In this document: positions 6,425-13,197 of the stretch, in pieces
Layout of the letters: each line of letters opens with the position of its first letter
Numbering within the stretch: position 1 is the first letter of the stretch
Assembly (NCBI GenBank): GCA_030744095.1
Contig: JASLRF010000352.1
Coordinates: 1-13,197, forward strand
Direction: 5' to 3'
From: Pirellulaceae bacterium
Lineage (GTDB): Bacteria; Planctomycetota; Planctomycetia; Pirellulales; Pirellulaceae
Length of the DNA stretch: 13,197 nucleotides
Made by a program: the position numbers and the translations under genes
The notes under the pieces: model-generated
The model's database searches: none
Seen by the model: the letters and a program-made list of their open reading frames with translations, nothing else
What the model was told of the DNA's origin: nothing

Positions 6425-8974
6425 TCAATTCTCGTTGACCATCGTCTCTTCGACCACAGCGATAGGCTGCGGGGTTCGCAGGCTGCTGACTTCGACGCGA
6501 AATGGCCATGGTCCAACTTGCCGGCCGACAACCCCGATACGAAACATCCGCGTGCCGCCAGGTCGCATTTCAGAGATTCGTTCGACTCTGACAATCCGGT
6601 TGTCATCGCTGATGGAGATCGACAAGTCGGCCGAAAGGCTCACGAATCCGTCGTATTTCAGGCCTTCCGGAAGGTGAAACGTCACCTCTACGTTGCGATC
6701 TTGGATGTTGCGGTCATTCTTAAGCTCGATGAAGTAGGTTGTTTTTTGACCTAAGCCGATCGGGTCTTCGGTCTCGGCCATCGAGATTTTTAGTGTACCT
6801 GAAACGGGGGCTGTCGGTGGAACGTCGTCTATCCGAGGTGGTGGTTCGTCCAGTGGTACGACCGGGGCTGCCTGAATCGTCGTCGTTGTCGTATCTGCCG
6901 CCGTGATTGCTTGGCCCGTGGTCACGCGGACAGCCATTTCCGCTTGTGCGTTGGGTGGATCACAGGTGCACTGGATCCGGCGTTCTGTCGTCTCGCCTGG
7001 TTTCAGTGACGGGATGTCCCACAACAGACCTTCTTGCGTGTATCGTACGCCCGGAGAAATCGCCGTTGGTGTGAGGCTCGCATCGGGCACGGCCAGTAGT
7101 TTGACGGCGGTCAATTCAGCCTCGCCGGTGTTGGTCACGCGAATCTTGTAAATGGCCGATTCGCCCGCGGTCCGTTGTTCAGGGCCGGTCACTTCAACCA
7201 CCACACTGCGATGCGGCTCCGTCGCATCGACACAGGCCCGCAAGCTGGCGGCATGACCTCCGGCGGCGACGACTTCGACCGTGTGACAATGCTGGCCCGC
7301 CCTTTGGACAATAAAACTGACACCGATCTGTCGCACGTCGCCAGGGACCAGGTCGCCAATGGCTCGTTCGATCGGGCTCCGTTCTCCGCCCGTGTGACGT
7401 AAGCCCGCATCGAATTGGTCACGGATGATCACGTTGGAGACGGGCTGATCACCGGTGTTGGAGACTTCAATGTTGAAGTGCACTCGCTCGCCAACTTTGG
7501 CCGTTGTGGGCGGGTCGAGCACACGCAGGCCCAGCGCGGATTGCACGACCCGGGTCGACACACTACTTTCTGCCGACACGCCTCCGTTTGCATCGGCACG
7601 AACGTGCAGCCTCTGATCGCCCGCGCCGTCTGCGCGGCACCGAATTTCAAAGCGGTGCGTTTCCCGTGGCCCCAGGTTTCCAAGCTGCCAGCGCAATTGA
7701 CGTGTCAACTCTTTTGACGGCGGTGGCGTGCTTCCGAGGTACTTCATCAGCACGGGGATTTCGGCCACCATGATAGTATCTTCGGCAGGTAAATCACCAG
7801 GGTTAGTGACTTCCACAAGGTAGCGTAAGGTCGCGCCCACCGCGACGGTCGCCGGGCCGCTGGTCTGCACCGTTAAGCCCGGAGCGCTCCATGTGACGGT
7901 TGTGAAACCGGTTCCGACTGGGACATTCTCTGGACTGCCAATCGTATCTCGCGGTGTCAGGATCTGTACACGAACTTGCGTTGTGCCAGGACCGACAGTT
8001 CGTGGCAGCAATTCCGCGCTAGCGACTCCTTTCGTGTCGGTGTTGACCTCAATGGTCTTCTGACCATTGGCTTCAAAGACGACATCTGGCCCACTGATGA
8101 TCTCGTAGCGCACCAGCCAATGCTGTGCGCCTTCGCCAGATGATGCACGCGTGACATTGGTGGTCAAAGTATGACGCTGGCCGGCTCGCACGACGGCTGG
8201 GCCGGGGAGGGCCCATTGTGCGTCAACCCAGTGGACCTTTGCAGTCTGTCGGCGTTGTTCCCAGTTCTCGGCACCAGTTGCCACCGCCGAGATGTAGCTG
8301 ACGCCTTCGCTGGGCGACGTGATCGTAATCCACGACTGGCCTTTTCGCAGCCATACATCGTCGCTCGGATCGGGTGTGCCACGATCAATCCAGTGCGCGC
8401 TGGACGAAGTGTGGGCAATCGCAAAGTTGCTGCTTAACTTCTTCGGCGCTTTGTCCAACAACTTTGCGAAGTTTGAATGACCGGTTTTGTTTATGTCGAC
8501 AATGTTGCCGACACTTTCCTGCGACATCGTCCATTCCACCGGTTGCTTCGTTACGTAGTAGCCGCGTGGTCCGCAAATGCCTCCCAACAGCACCACCTCA
8601 GTGCCGATGGGTGCGACCATCTTCGTGGGCGAGACGATGAGTCGATCCTGGGCCCTTGGAAACGCAACGGCTTGTGTTCCGGGGATGACCGGGCAGGGTG
8701 GAACGCCCGTACCGATTGGTGCCATGGGGCCGATAACAGTCGACGCTTCAGGGCAGGGCGGCACGATCGGTGGCTCGGTAAAAGCGGGACGCGGAAAAAA
8801 TGAGTGCCCTTGCCCGGGCGCGGCCGTGGGAAAGACAGTGGTTGTCGTGGCAGGTGCGAAAATCCGCGTACCCGTCGGATCAATTGCAGGTACGCGCACA
8901 TTGGCGCAACCTGTTAGCAAAGCACATACGGCCAATCCGATGACGGTATTTCTGGTTGTTGCCGAAATCCACAT
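6425..8974 (-). CDS. DUF11-repeat lipoprotein
   Basis: A large exported protein (849 aa from ATG 8974). It begins with a lipoprotein signal: a hydrophobic stretch ending L-L-T-G-C, with lipidated Cys at residue 23. A proline- and threonine-rich linker follows (about residues 30-105). A globular N-terminal region with IGTEVVLLGGICGPRGYY comes next (~123-140). Then come four successive immunoglobulin-like DUF11/CARDB-type repeats at roughly 365-478, 482-584, 589-701 and 725-844. Each repeat contains a 'G-x-x-x-x-Y/F-x-I/V-x-V-x-N-x-G-D' strand pair such as YLVEVTNPGDLPAED, FNIEVSNTGDQPVSN and YKIRVTNTGEAELTA; the fourth is more divergent (YFIELKNDRNIQDRN). Such proteins are surface or periplasmic adhesive/structural modules in planctomycetes; the ligand is unknown. 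Upstream TTG starts at 8980 and 8986 are possible, and no clear Shine-Dalgarno discriminates. The gene appears to lead a two-gene unit with the phosphoesterase. Confidence 0.85.
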   Translation of the reverse strand: MWISATTRNTVIGLAVCALLTGCANVRVPAIDPTGTRIFAPATTTTVFPTAAPGQGHSFFPRPAFTEPPIVPPCPEASTVIGPMAPIGTGVPPCPVIPGTQAVAFPRAQDRLIVSPTKMVAPIGTEVVLLGGICGPRGYYVTKQPVEWTMSQESVGNIVDINKTGHSNFAKLLDKAPKKLSSNFAIAHTSSSAHWIDRGTPDPSDDVWLRKGQSWITITSPSEGVSYISAVATGAENWEQRRQTAKVHWVDAQWALPGPAVVRAGQRHTLTTNVTRASSGEGAQHWLVRYEIISGPDVVFEANGQKTIEVNTDTKGVASAELLPRTVGPGTTQVRVQILTPRDTIGSPENVPVGTGFTTVTWSAPGLTVQTSGPATVAVGATLRYLVEVTNPGDLPAEDTIMVAEIPVLMKYLGSTPPPSKELTRQLRWQLGNLGPRETHRFEIRCRADGAGDQRLHVRADANGGVSAESSVSTRVVQSALGLRVLDPPTTAKVGERVHFNIEVSNTGDQPVSNVIIRDQFDAGLRHTGGERSPIERAIGDLVPGDVRQIGVSFIVQRAGQHCHTVEVVAAGGHAASLRACVDATEPHRSVVVEVTGPEQRTAGESAIYKIRVTNTGEAELTAVKLLAVPDASLTPTAISPGVRYTQEGLLWDIPSLKPGETTERRIQCTCDPPNAQAEMAVRVTTGQAITAADTTTTTIQAAPVVPLDEPPPRIDDVPPTAPVSGTLKISMAETEDPIGLGQKTTYFIELKNDRNIQDRNVEVTFHLPEGLKYDGFVSLSADLSISISDDNRIVRVERISEMRPGGTRMFRIGVVGRQVGPWPFRVEVSSLRTPQPIAVVEETMVNEN

Positions 8975-8998
8975 GCGCAATCGCAATCCAAAGGGAGA

Positions 8999-9015
8999 CG
9001 AAAGGAAACCTTTCG
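8999..9015 (-). other. Hairpin in the DUF11 leader
   Basis: CGAAAGG (8999-9005) and CCTTTCG (9009-9015) form a perfect 7-bp stem with an AAA (TTT on the minus strand) loop, 24 nt upstream of the DUF11 ATG. The right arm also belongs to a competing palindrome TTTCGCGAAA (9011-9020), so two exclusive structures are possible. No riboswitch class is recognised. Confidence 0.45.
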
Positions 9016-9031
9016 CGAAAACGTAGCACGC

Positions 9032-9102
9032 GTTTTGGCAACCTGTGGCGATTAATCACCAAACAGTGATGCCAAAGTGCAACGGTTTTTGGCAAACCCG
9101 TT
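9032..9102. repeat. Short repeats and small inverted repeats in the terB-DUF11 gap
   Basis: GTTTTGGCAACC (9032-9043) and GTTTTTGGCAAACC (9085-9098) are near-identical direct copies 53 bp apart. A partial inverted copy GCCAAA lies at 9071-9076. Between them ATCAC (9055-9059) and GTGAT (9066-9070) form a small inverted repeat, and AACGG (9081-9085)/CCGTT (9098-9102) enclose the second copy. The set lies between the TerB-like gene end and the DUF11 start and could hold a terminator of the former or operators of the latter. No convincing -10/-35 pair was found. Confidence 0.35.
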
Positions 9103-9123
9103 GGATTGAAACAGTGGCGCGGA

Positions 9124-9687
9124 TTATGAGGTGAACGCCGCGCTCAGTTCATTGAGCAATGCACGTTCGGAGATGGAAATCCGATCCAGCCCCAGCGCAC
9201 CGCCAGCCGCCTTGGCCACTTTCTCTGCCCGACCCATGACCGATGCCTTGAGGCCCTTCAACTCACCAGGCGAAAGCTGATGGGCGAGGGCACCGACATA
9301 ACTGATCCATGCCTCTTTCAAGACGAGCCCTGGTTGTTGCGATAGCCAGTCTTCCAAAAGCTGAAGACAGACGGCGTTGATGCCCTCAGAATTGGCAGCC
9401 GAAATCACCGCCCTGCGCTCTCTTTCGTCGATTTTCCCGTCGGCCCAGGCGACCAACACCAACGGTGCCAACGACATCGCGGCAAACGACTCTCCCCTAA
9501 TCCCGGTAGCCGCCAGTTTGTCGAGGACCGCTTCATCTTCGAGATGGCATATCTCACGTATGGCCTGTTTGGCGTTATCGGTGGTCACTTTCTTTTTCAG
9601 TTCTGCAAGCAACTCTTGATTGCGTGCATAGAAAAACGACTCTTCCAGAGCCCGTTCACGTTCGCGAAATGCATCGCCGTGTTGCAT
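9124..9687 (-). CDS. TerB-like (tellurite-resistance fold) helical protein
   Basis: The 187-aa product from ATG 9687 is rich in helices. It opens with DAFRERERALEESFFYARN, a charged segment typical of planctomycete members of this group. A helical pair follows (VTTDNAKQAIREICHLEDEA). The central signature is LAPLVLVAWADGKIDERERR (about residues 73-92), the TerB-like 'h-h-h-h-x-A-x-A-D-G-x-h-D-x-x-E' motif that coordinates metal in characterised TerB. The C-terminal half contains a small-residue helix (GRAEKVAKAAGGALGL). TerB-fold proteins act in metal and stress responses, but no other ter gene is present, so tellurite resistance is not implied. A TTG at 9726 would add 13 residues; ATG 9687 with GGATC about 9 nt upstream is preferred. 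It is on the same strand as the DUF11 gene, 150 bp upstream of its ATG. Confidence 0.8.
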   Translation of the reverse strand: MQHGDAFRERERALEESFFYARNQELLAELKKKVTTDNAKQAIREICHLEDEAVLDKLAATGIRGESFAAMSLAPLVLVAWADGKIDERERRAVISAANSEGINAVCLQLLEDWLSQQPGLVLKEAWISYVGALAHQLSPGELKGLKASVMGRAEKVAKAAGGALGLDRISISERALLNELSAAFTS

Positions 9688-10199
9688 TTTTTCGGATCCA
9701 AGATAAAGGTAACTGACTTGTATCAATAGTCTTACGGTTTATTGTAACGGTCCATAGCAGGCTTGGCTATCGCTCCTGCCCAAGACCTGACATGTATGAC
9801 TCTCGGAGCTGAGTTCGTGAATCCGGGCTGGTTTACGTTCTTCACGTGGTGCTTTTGTCACTTCGCCTAACCCATGCGATAGACTTAGGATAAAAGGTAC
9901 GACTACCAACGAGGAAACAGGGGTGGCTTAGAGTTGTTTGGGGTATCTTGAAATACACTTTTTGCCGGGAAACTCGTCCTAATAGCCCCTTTCTACGTAC
10001 TCACGCAAAAGGTCGTTATTCGGCAATCTTCCCGTAGATTAAATCAACGATTCCTGATAAGAAATTGGATAGAGGCCGTTTTGGGCGTCATCTTGCCGTT
10101 CGGCGAAAGCAACACTGAAGTGGTGGAGCTGCCTGTTTTGAACAGACTGTTCTCGGCATTCAGACGTCCCCGCGAGATCAATCATGCGCATTAATAATC
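9688..10199. other. About 500-bp intergenic region without a recognisable gene
   Basis: This gap lies between two divergently transcribed genes, the TerB-like gene (minus) and the 675-aa secreted protein gene (+), so it should hold promoters for both. I found no open frame of useful length, no tRNA-like structure and no strong repeat. Weak candidates are TTGTCA near 9856 with GATAGA 17 bp later on the + strand, and TACAAT read on the minus strand near 9743. Small inverted repeats such as ATAGC...GCTAT (about 9754-9770) are present. A small RNA cannot be excluded. Confidence 0.5.
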
Positions 10200-10205
10200 A
10201 AGGAG
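10200..10205 (+). promoter_or_regulatory. Ribosome binding site deciding the 675-aa protein start
   Basis: AAGGAG lies 8 nt before the ATG at 10214. It selects that start over the in-frame ATG at 10184, whose ten extra residues (MRINNQGVIG) would weaken the signal peptide and have no ribosome binding site of their own. Confidence 0.75.
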
Positions 10206-10213
10206 TAATTGGC

Positions 10214-12241
10214 ATGGGAGCCCACAAGCGTACCTTCAGGGTACTCGCAGTTTTTCTTGTGCCGCTTTGCCTCGGATTGGTTTCCGTTCGGCTGGTTCGG
10301 GGTGCCGACGATGCGCCGCAACCGGAGGGCAGCGAGGCCGCGAAGACCGACGTGTCACAGACATTGCAAGAGGCGAAAGGAGGTTTTCGACCGATTTCGC
10401 CAGAGACGGTCACACAGTCAAGATCCGAGTTAGACGCATCAATCCAGCAGCTGGTGGATTTCCTAGAGGTCAATTCGGATGACGCAGACCGTTTGAAATC
10501 ACAGCTCAAGTGGGATGTGATGACAGCCGAGCTTGCCAAGGAGAAACCGAATCTCGGCACGCTTGATGAGTCGCTCAACGCATTTCACGAGAACGTAGAC
10601 GGTTTGGAAGCTGCGCCATTTTTGGAGACGCGTGCTTTATTGCGAACATACATGAACACCGTGTTGTTTTCCGGCGACGCCGAAAAGACTAAACAAGCCT
10701 ACGCAACGCGGATGGAGGACCTGACAAAGCAATTGGGCAGCTATGCAACGGCTCCGAAGACTGACACGGCAATCGCGATCGGTCGACATTTGGGTTGGTT
10801 CGAGCGTGCGCGGCAGTCACCGCAGGTCATTAAGACGGTTCGAGAGCAGTACTCACATCCAAATCTGTTTGCGGAAGTCTCTCATCGGCTCTTTGCTGCG
10901 GGCATCGACGACGAAGTCGAGCAGTCGCAGCAAGTGACGAGTTACATTTTGGGTACATCGATTTATGGCACTGCCAACATCTCAGGTCGCATTACGTCGG
11001 CCTTCGTGCCGGATCCCGAGCGGGCCTCATTCGATCTGCTTCTCAAGGGAAATATCCATTCAGACAATGTCGGGTACAACGGGCCCGTGACGATCTACAG
11101 CACCGCCAATACTTCGATTGATGCGGGCAAACGCGTCCACATTGACGCAGCTGGTTTCTTGACAGATTCCGCGTGGGCTCGCTGTGCCACCGGATCGAAT
11201 ATTCACAGCATCGCTGCGCGTAGTTGTCTCGTTCGAAAGATCGCCTGGAATCGGGCCGCGAAAAACAAGACAAGAGCCGAACGATTGGCAGCAGGACAAG
11301 CTCAACAACGTGTTGCCGGGAACTTCGACGAACAGGCTGCCGAGTTGCTAGCCGAGCCGGAAACGGGCTATGCAGATCAGTTTCGCAATCCATTGATTCG
11401 CCGTGGTGGTTTTCCCAAGGTGATGAAACTGAGCACCCTAGTGAATCGCTTGACCGTCAAAATGTTGCAGGAGAATCCTTTTCAGTTGGCGGCACCGAGC
11501 GCGCCTCCGGCAATTGGCGAGGGTCATGATCTTGCAGTTCGCGTACACGAGTCGTTGGCTGGCAATTTTTCGGAGTCCCTGCTAGGCGGTATCAAAGTGA
11601 CGGACGAGCAGATGGTGGAGATGTATGTGGAAGCCAGTCGAGAGGTGCCGAAAGAGATGCAAATCACGGATGAAACCGATCCTTGGGCCATTACGTTTGC
11701 TCGGACCCAGCCCATTAGCGTCCGCTTTCACGAAGGAAGTGTGCATATCGAAGTTCGCTTGCGCAGCCTGCATCGCGGCGAGGAATATCCTGCGGTCAAT
11801 CTTGCCGGAGACGAGATTCGGATTGCCGCGGACTACAAGCTCGACATGGCCGACGGTGGGATTCAGTTGGTGCGTCCCGAGGGTGATGTACAGATCGACT
11901 TTCTCCAACGTGGCAAGATCGTGGGTGGCTTGGCGCAAGCCGCACAGAAAGGTTTCCTGCAGAGTAAATTCAACGCGATGCTGAAGCCCAGATTGCCTGA
12001 AGAACAGTCCGGTGGAATCAAGTTGCAGGGACGATGGGAGCGAGTCGGTAAGCTGGTCGCCCGCGAAGCCAAATCCACCGGCGGGTGGCTCGTCCTAGGT
12101 TTGGCGCATGTGGCATCCGAGGAAACCGCTGTAGCGGCGGATGCGCAACCGACTGCATCCGCTGACCAGCCGGAAATCACCACAAACGCCAAGCCAAACG
12201 TGGCCATGCCAACGGTAAATGAGACCGCTGGGATTGAATGA
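10214..12241 (+). CDS. Large secreted protein of unknown function (planctomycete-type)
   Basis: A 675-aa protein with a signal peptide (MGAHKRTFR, hydrophobic core, likely cleavage after VRGA near residue 31). Residues ~45-225 are mostly helical and acidic. At about 247-317 is a strand-rich, Gly/Ser/Thr-rich part (SIYGTANISGRI, LLLKGNIHSDNVGYNGPVTI) ending in HIDAAGFLTDSAWARCATGS. A basic coiled helical stretch follows (RKIAWNRAAKNKTRAERLAA, ~341-360), then a second beta-rich part (~500-565, ISVRFHEGSVHIEVRLRS and NLAGDEIRIAADYKLDM). The C-terminus (~635-675) is low-complexity Ala/Thr/Pro. There are only two cysteines and no visible catalytic motif. It resembles an uncharacterised conserved planctomycete protein, but I cannot name a family. 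Its TGA overlaps the upstream ATG (12238) of the next frame, so the two are almost certainly cotranscribed. A periplasmic or outer-surface role is inferred from the signal peptide. Confidence 0.78.
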   Translation: MGAHKRTFRVLAVFLVPLCLGLVSVRLVRGADDAPQPEGSEAAKTDVSQTLQEAKGGFRPISPETVTQSRSELDASIQQLVDFLEVNSDDADRLKSQLKWDVMTAELAKEKPNLGTLDESLNAFHENVDGLEAAPFLETRALLRTYMNTVLFSGDAEKTKQAYATRMEDLTKQLGSYATAPKTDTAIAIGRHLGWFERARQSPQVIKTVREQYSHPNLFAEVSHRLFAAGIDDEVEQSQQVTSYILGTSIYGTANISGRITSAFVPDPERASFDLLLKGNIHSDNVGYNGPVTIYSTANTSIDAGKRVHIDAAGFLTDSAWARCATGSNIHSIAARSCLVRKIAWNRAAKNKTRAERLAAGQAQQRVAGNFDEQAAELLAEPETGYADQFRNPLIRRGGFPKVMKLSTLVNRLTVKMLQENPFQLAAPSAPPAIGEGHDLAVRVHESLAGNFSESLLGGIKVTDEQMVEMYVEASREVPKEMQITDETDPWAITFARTQPISVRFHEGSVHIEVRLRSLHRGEEYPAVNLAGDEIRIAADYKLDMADGGIQLVRPEGDVQIDFLQRGKIVGGLAQAAQKGFLQSKFNAMLKPRLPEEQSGGIKLQGRWERVGKLVAREAKSTGGWLVLGLAHVASEETAVAADAQPTASADQPEITTNAKPNVAMPTVNETAGIE

Positions 12242-12251
12242 CACCGGCAAT

Positions 12252-12255
12252 AGGA
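12252..12255 (+). promoter_or_regulatory. Ribosome binding site of the 158-aa gene
   Basis: AGGA lies 6 nt before ATG 12262, just inside the gap after the upstream TGA (12239-12241). It supports ATG 12262 over ATG 12238, which forms an ATGA overlap with the upstream stop and lacks its own clear site. Confidence 0.5.
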
Positions 12256-12261
12256 TGCCTC

Positions 12262-12738
12262 ATGAACCGCTGGGTTGATATCAGCTTCGATTGTCTTCCG
12301 TTGCGCAGCGTTGGGAGGTTGGACATTCCACTCGATGCGTCTCCAAAATACCAGGCACTGTGCAAACGCATCAAAGCCGCCATCAGCCAACATGGTCTGC
12401 ACAACACGTATTACCTGTTCAACGCCAAGTGCGTTTACCATCTTACCAATTCAGACGATCTGGGATCGCTGGAATTCAAATTTGAAGGCGTTGCTTTAAC
12501 AGATAGCACCGACGCCAAGACCGAACGATCTGACCTGCAGGTCAATCTGGTTCGGGAAACTTGCCAGTGGCTGACCGAACCGGTCGTCGCGTGGTTTGCA
12601 ACCACGGTTTCGAAGTCCGTCGAGACCGAATTCGATCGTTACATTGCCGCCGGCGATCTAGACCAGGCCAAACAACGAATCGAACAGATTCAGGCTGCTA
12701 GCGACGACGCCGGTGGCTTTGTCGGTATGTATCTGTAA
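12262..12738 (+). CDS. Conserved hypothetical cytoplasmic protein coupled to the secreted protein
   Basis: A 158-aa soluble protein with no signal peptide or membrane segment. It begins MNRWVDISFDCLPLRSVGRL, then has DIPLDASPKYQALCKRIKAA and YYLFNAKCVYHLTNSDDLGS. A strand pair (LEFKFEGVALTDSTDAKTE) follows, then a long amphipathic helical region (RETCQWLTEPVVAWFATTVS, EFDRYIAAGDLDQAKQRIEQ), and it ends in the compact motif GGFVGMYL. It looks like a conserved planctomycete family without known function; the abrupt, tidy GMYL C-terminus suggests constraint. I assign no activity. An alternative start, ATG 12238, overlaps the upstream stop as ATGA and would add eight residues. Either way translation is probably coupled to the 675-aa gene. 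No terminator was found after its stop. Confidence 0.8.
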   Translation: MNRWVDISFDCLPLRSVGRLDIPLDASPKYQALCKRIKAAISQHGLHNTYYLFNAKCVYHLTNSDDLGSLEFKFEGVALTDSTDAKTERSDLQVNLVRETCQWLTEPVVAWFATTVSKSVETEFDRYIAAGDLDQAKQRIEQIQAASDDAGGFVGMYL

Positions 12739-12830
12739 CCGGGATTATTCACGAATCAGGCGTTCATCGGTGTAAGCCAGTTTGTGAAATCTACGTGGTA
12801 AGCAGACTCTTTCGCTTTTAAGCCTCTCTT
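12739..12830. other. Non-coding spacer before the composite repeat
   Basis: Ninety bases after the 158-aa gene contain no open frame and no intrinsic terminator. A small CTCTC/GAGAG inverted repeat (12824-12828 and 12833-12837) straddles the left edge of the repeat region. Confidence 0.4.
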
Positions 12831-12858
12831 GGGAGAGTCGGACGCGGTAGCGGCCGGG
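12831..12858 (+). repeat. Flanking direct repeat, left copy
   Basis: GGGAGAGTCGGACG continuing to CGGTAGCGGCCGGG. A second copy lies at 13127-13155, identical except for one extra G after GAGAG. The left copy is followed at once by TTAGACACGTAC; the right copy is preceded by CTAAACACGTAC, so the similarity includes a shared CACGTAC on the inner side of both copies. Confidence 0.85.
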
Positions 12859-12866
12859 TTAGACAC

Positions 12867-13096
12867 GTACAACGCCAAAGGCGTTGTACATCGTAGCCCA
12901 GGGTAAGCAACGCGGCGCATCCGCGACGCGTCACCCTGGGTTGCGATGCCGAACGAACCAGATCAACGCTGAAGGCGTTGCACATCTCGCTATTGTCGCA
13001 CGCCTTCAGCGTGCAAATATTCTCCATCCCCATTTACCCAGGGTGGCGCGGCTGCGCCGCTGACCCTGGGCTACGATGTGTAACGCCTTCAGCGTT
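12867..13096. repeat. Composite palindromic repeat (two inverted CCCAGGGT modules)
   Basis: Left module: a perfect hairpin with 10-bp arms GTACAACGCC (12867-12876) and GGCGTTGTAC (12880-12889), then ATCGTAG, then CCCAGGGT (12897-12904) and ACCCTGGG (12933-12940) enclosing the stem CGCGG/CCGCG (12911-12915, 12921-12925). Right module, in opposite orientation: CCCAGGGT (13037-13044) and ACCCTGGG (13063-13070) enclosing GCGGC/GCCGC (13048-13052, 13056-13060), then CTACGAT and AACGC/GCGTT (13082-13086, 13092-13096). A middle pair, AACGCTGAAGGCGTT near 12965 and GCACGCCTTCAGCGTGC near 13000, gives further inverted homology. Everything is non-coding. It resembles multi-copy palindromic intergenic repeats (REP-like) in planctomycete genomes. 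Whether it is mobile, a nucleoid or mRNA-stability site, or a transcription barrier is unknown. Confidence 0.85.
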
Positions 13097-13126
13097 GGAT
13101 CTTGCGAGCAAGCTAAACACGTACTC

Positions 13127-13155
13127 GGGAGAGGTCGGACGCGGTAGCGGCCGGG
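13127..13155 (+). repeat. Flanking direct repeat, right copy
   Basis: Near-identical to 12831-12858, with a start-to-start distance of 296 bp. It is too long and too similar to be an ordinary target-site duplication. It may instead be the edge of a second repeat unit that continues beyond the window. The remaining 42 bases to the window end show nothing recognisable. Confidence 0.85.
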
Positions 13156-13197
13156 AGTGGGCGACTATGATCAGTGCGAACATTTCACTCTATGAAA

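Noticed and set aside
9124..9687. Tellurite-resistance operon
   Set aside because: Only a TerB-like fold is seen; terC, terD, terE and terZ are absent, so the fold name should not be taken as function.
11863..12441. 192-aa minus-strand open frame across the 675/158-aa junction
   Set aside because: It runs antisense to both genes and has no recognisable motif or ribosome binding site. The + strand pair has a signal peptide, Shine-Dalgarno sites and tidy spacing.
12818..13033. 71-aa minus-strand open frame in the repeat region
   Set aside because: It lies entirely inside the palindromic repeat, and its translation is simply the repeat read through. It has no ribosome binding site or domain, and such frames are artefacts of multi-copy repeats.
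12867..13096. CRISPR array
   Set aside because: The repeats are palindromic, differently oriented and irregularly spaced, with no unique spacers of uniform length and no cas genes.

Overview
The window looks like a chromosomal segment of a planctomycete, probably of the Pirellula/Rhodopirellula type. The evidence is a DUF1559 pseudopilin-like protein (a family greatly expanded in Planctomycetota), a secreted DUF1080 (3-keto-disaccharide hydrolase fold) protein, a DUF11-repeat lipoprotein, a stand-alone LigD-type phosphoesterase domain, and two proteins (675 and 158 aa) resembling uncharacterised planctomycete families. Lineage and family assignments come from protein sequence read by eye; no search was run.

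Layout. 1-1234: the possible tail of an upstream gene, then a DUF1559 gene on the + strand whose last ~53 codons are displaced by a one-base frameshift, closed by a strong intrinsic terminator. 1266-2457 (minus): a secreted DUF1080 protein followed by TadA (tRNA adenosine deaminase). 2458-2621: a divergent promoter region. 2622-5126 (+): a compact housekeeping run of a VanZ-like membrane protein, IspD (MEP isoprenoid pathway) and TyrS (tyrosyl-tRNA synthetase). 5301-6089 (+): a membrane-anchored protein of unknown function with a good sigma70-type promoter. Its 3' end overlaps by 43 bp the convergent LigD-phosphoesterase-like gene (6047-6418, minus), which lies just downstream of the large DUF11 lipoprotein gene (6425-8974, minus). 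9124-9687 (minus): a TerB-like protein. 9688-10213: about 500 bp with no recognisable gene. 10214-12738 (+): a secreted 675-aa protein and a 158-aa protein packed end to end, likely translationally coupled.

12739-13197 is non-coding. It carries a composite palindromic repeat: two CCCAGGGT...ACCCTGGG modules in opposite orientation, each flanked by AACGC...GCGTT-type hairpins, with the set bracketed by two near-identical ~28-bp direct repeats 296 bp apart. This is the most structured non-coding signal in the window.

No tRNA, rRNA, CRISPR array, transposase or phage gene was seen. The observations most worth a second look are the composite repeat, the broken DUF1559 C-terminus, the coupled 675/158-aa pair, and the lone phosphoesterase with its convergent overlap.
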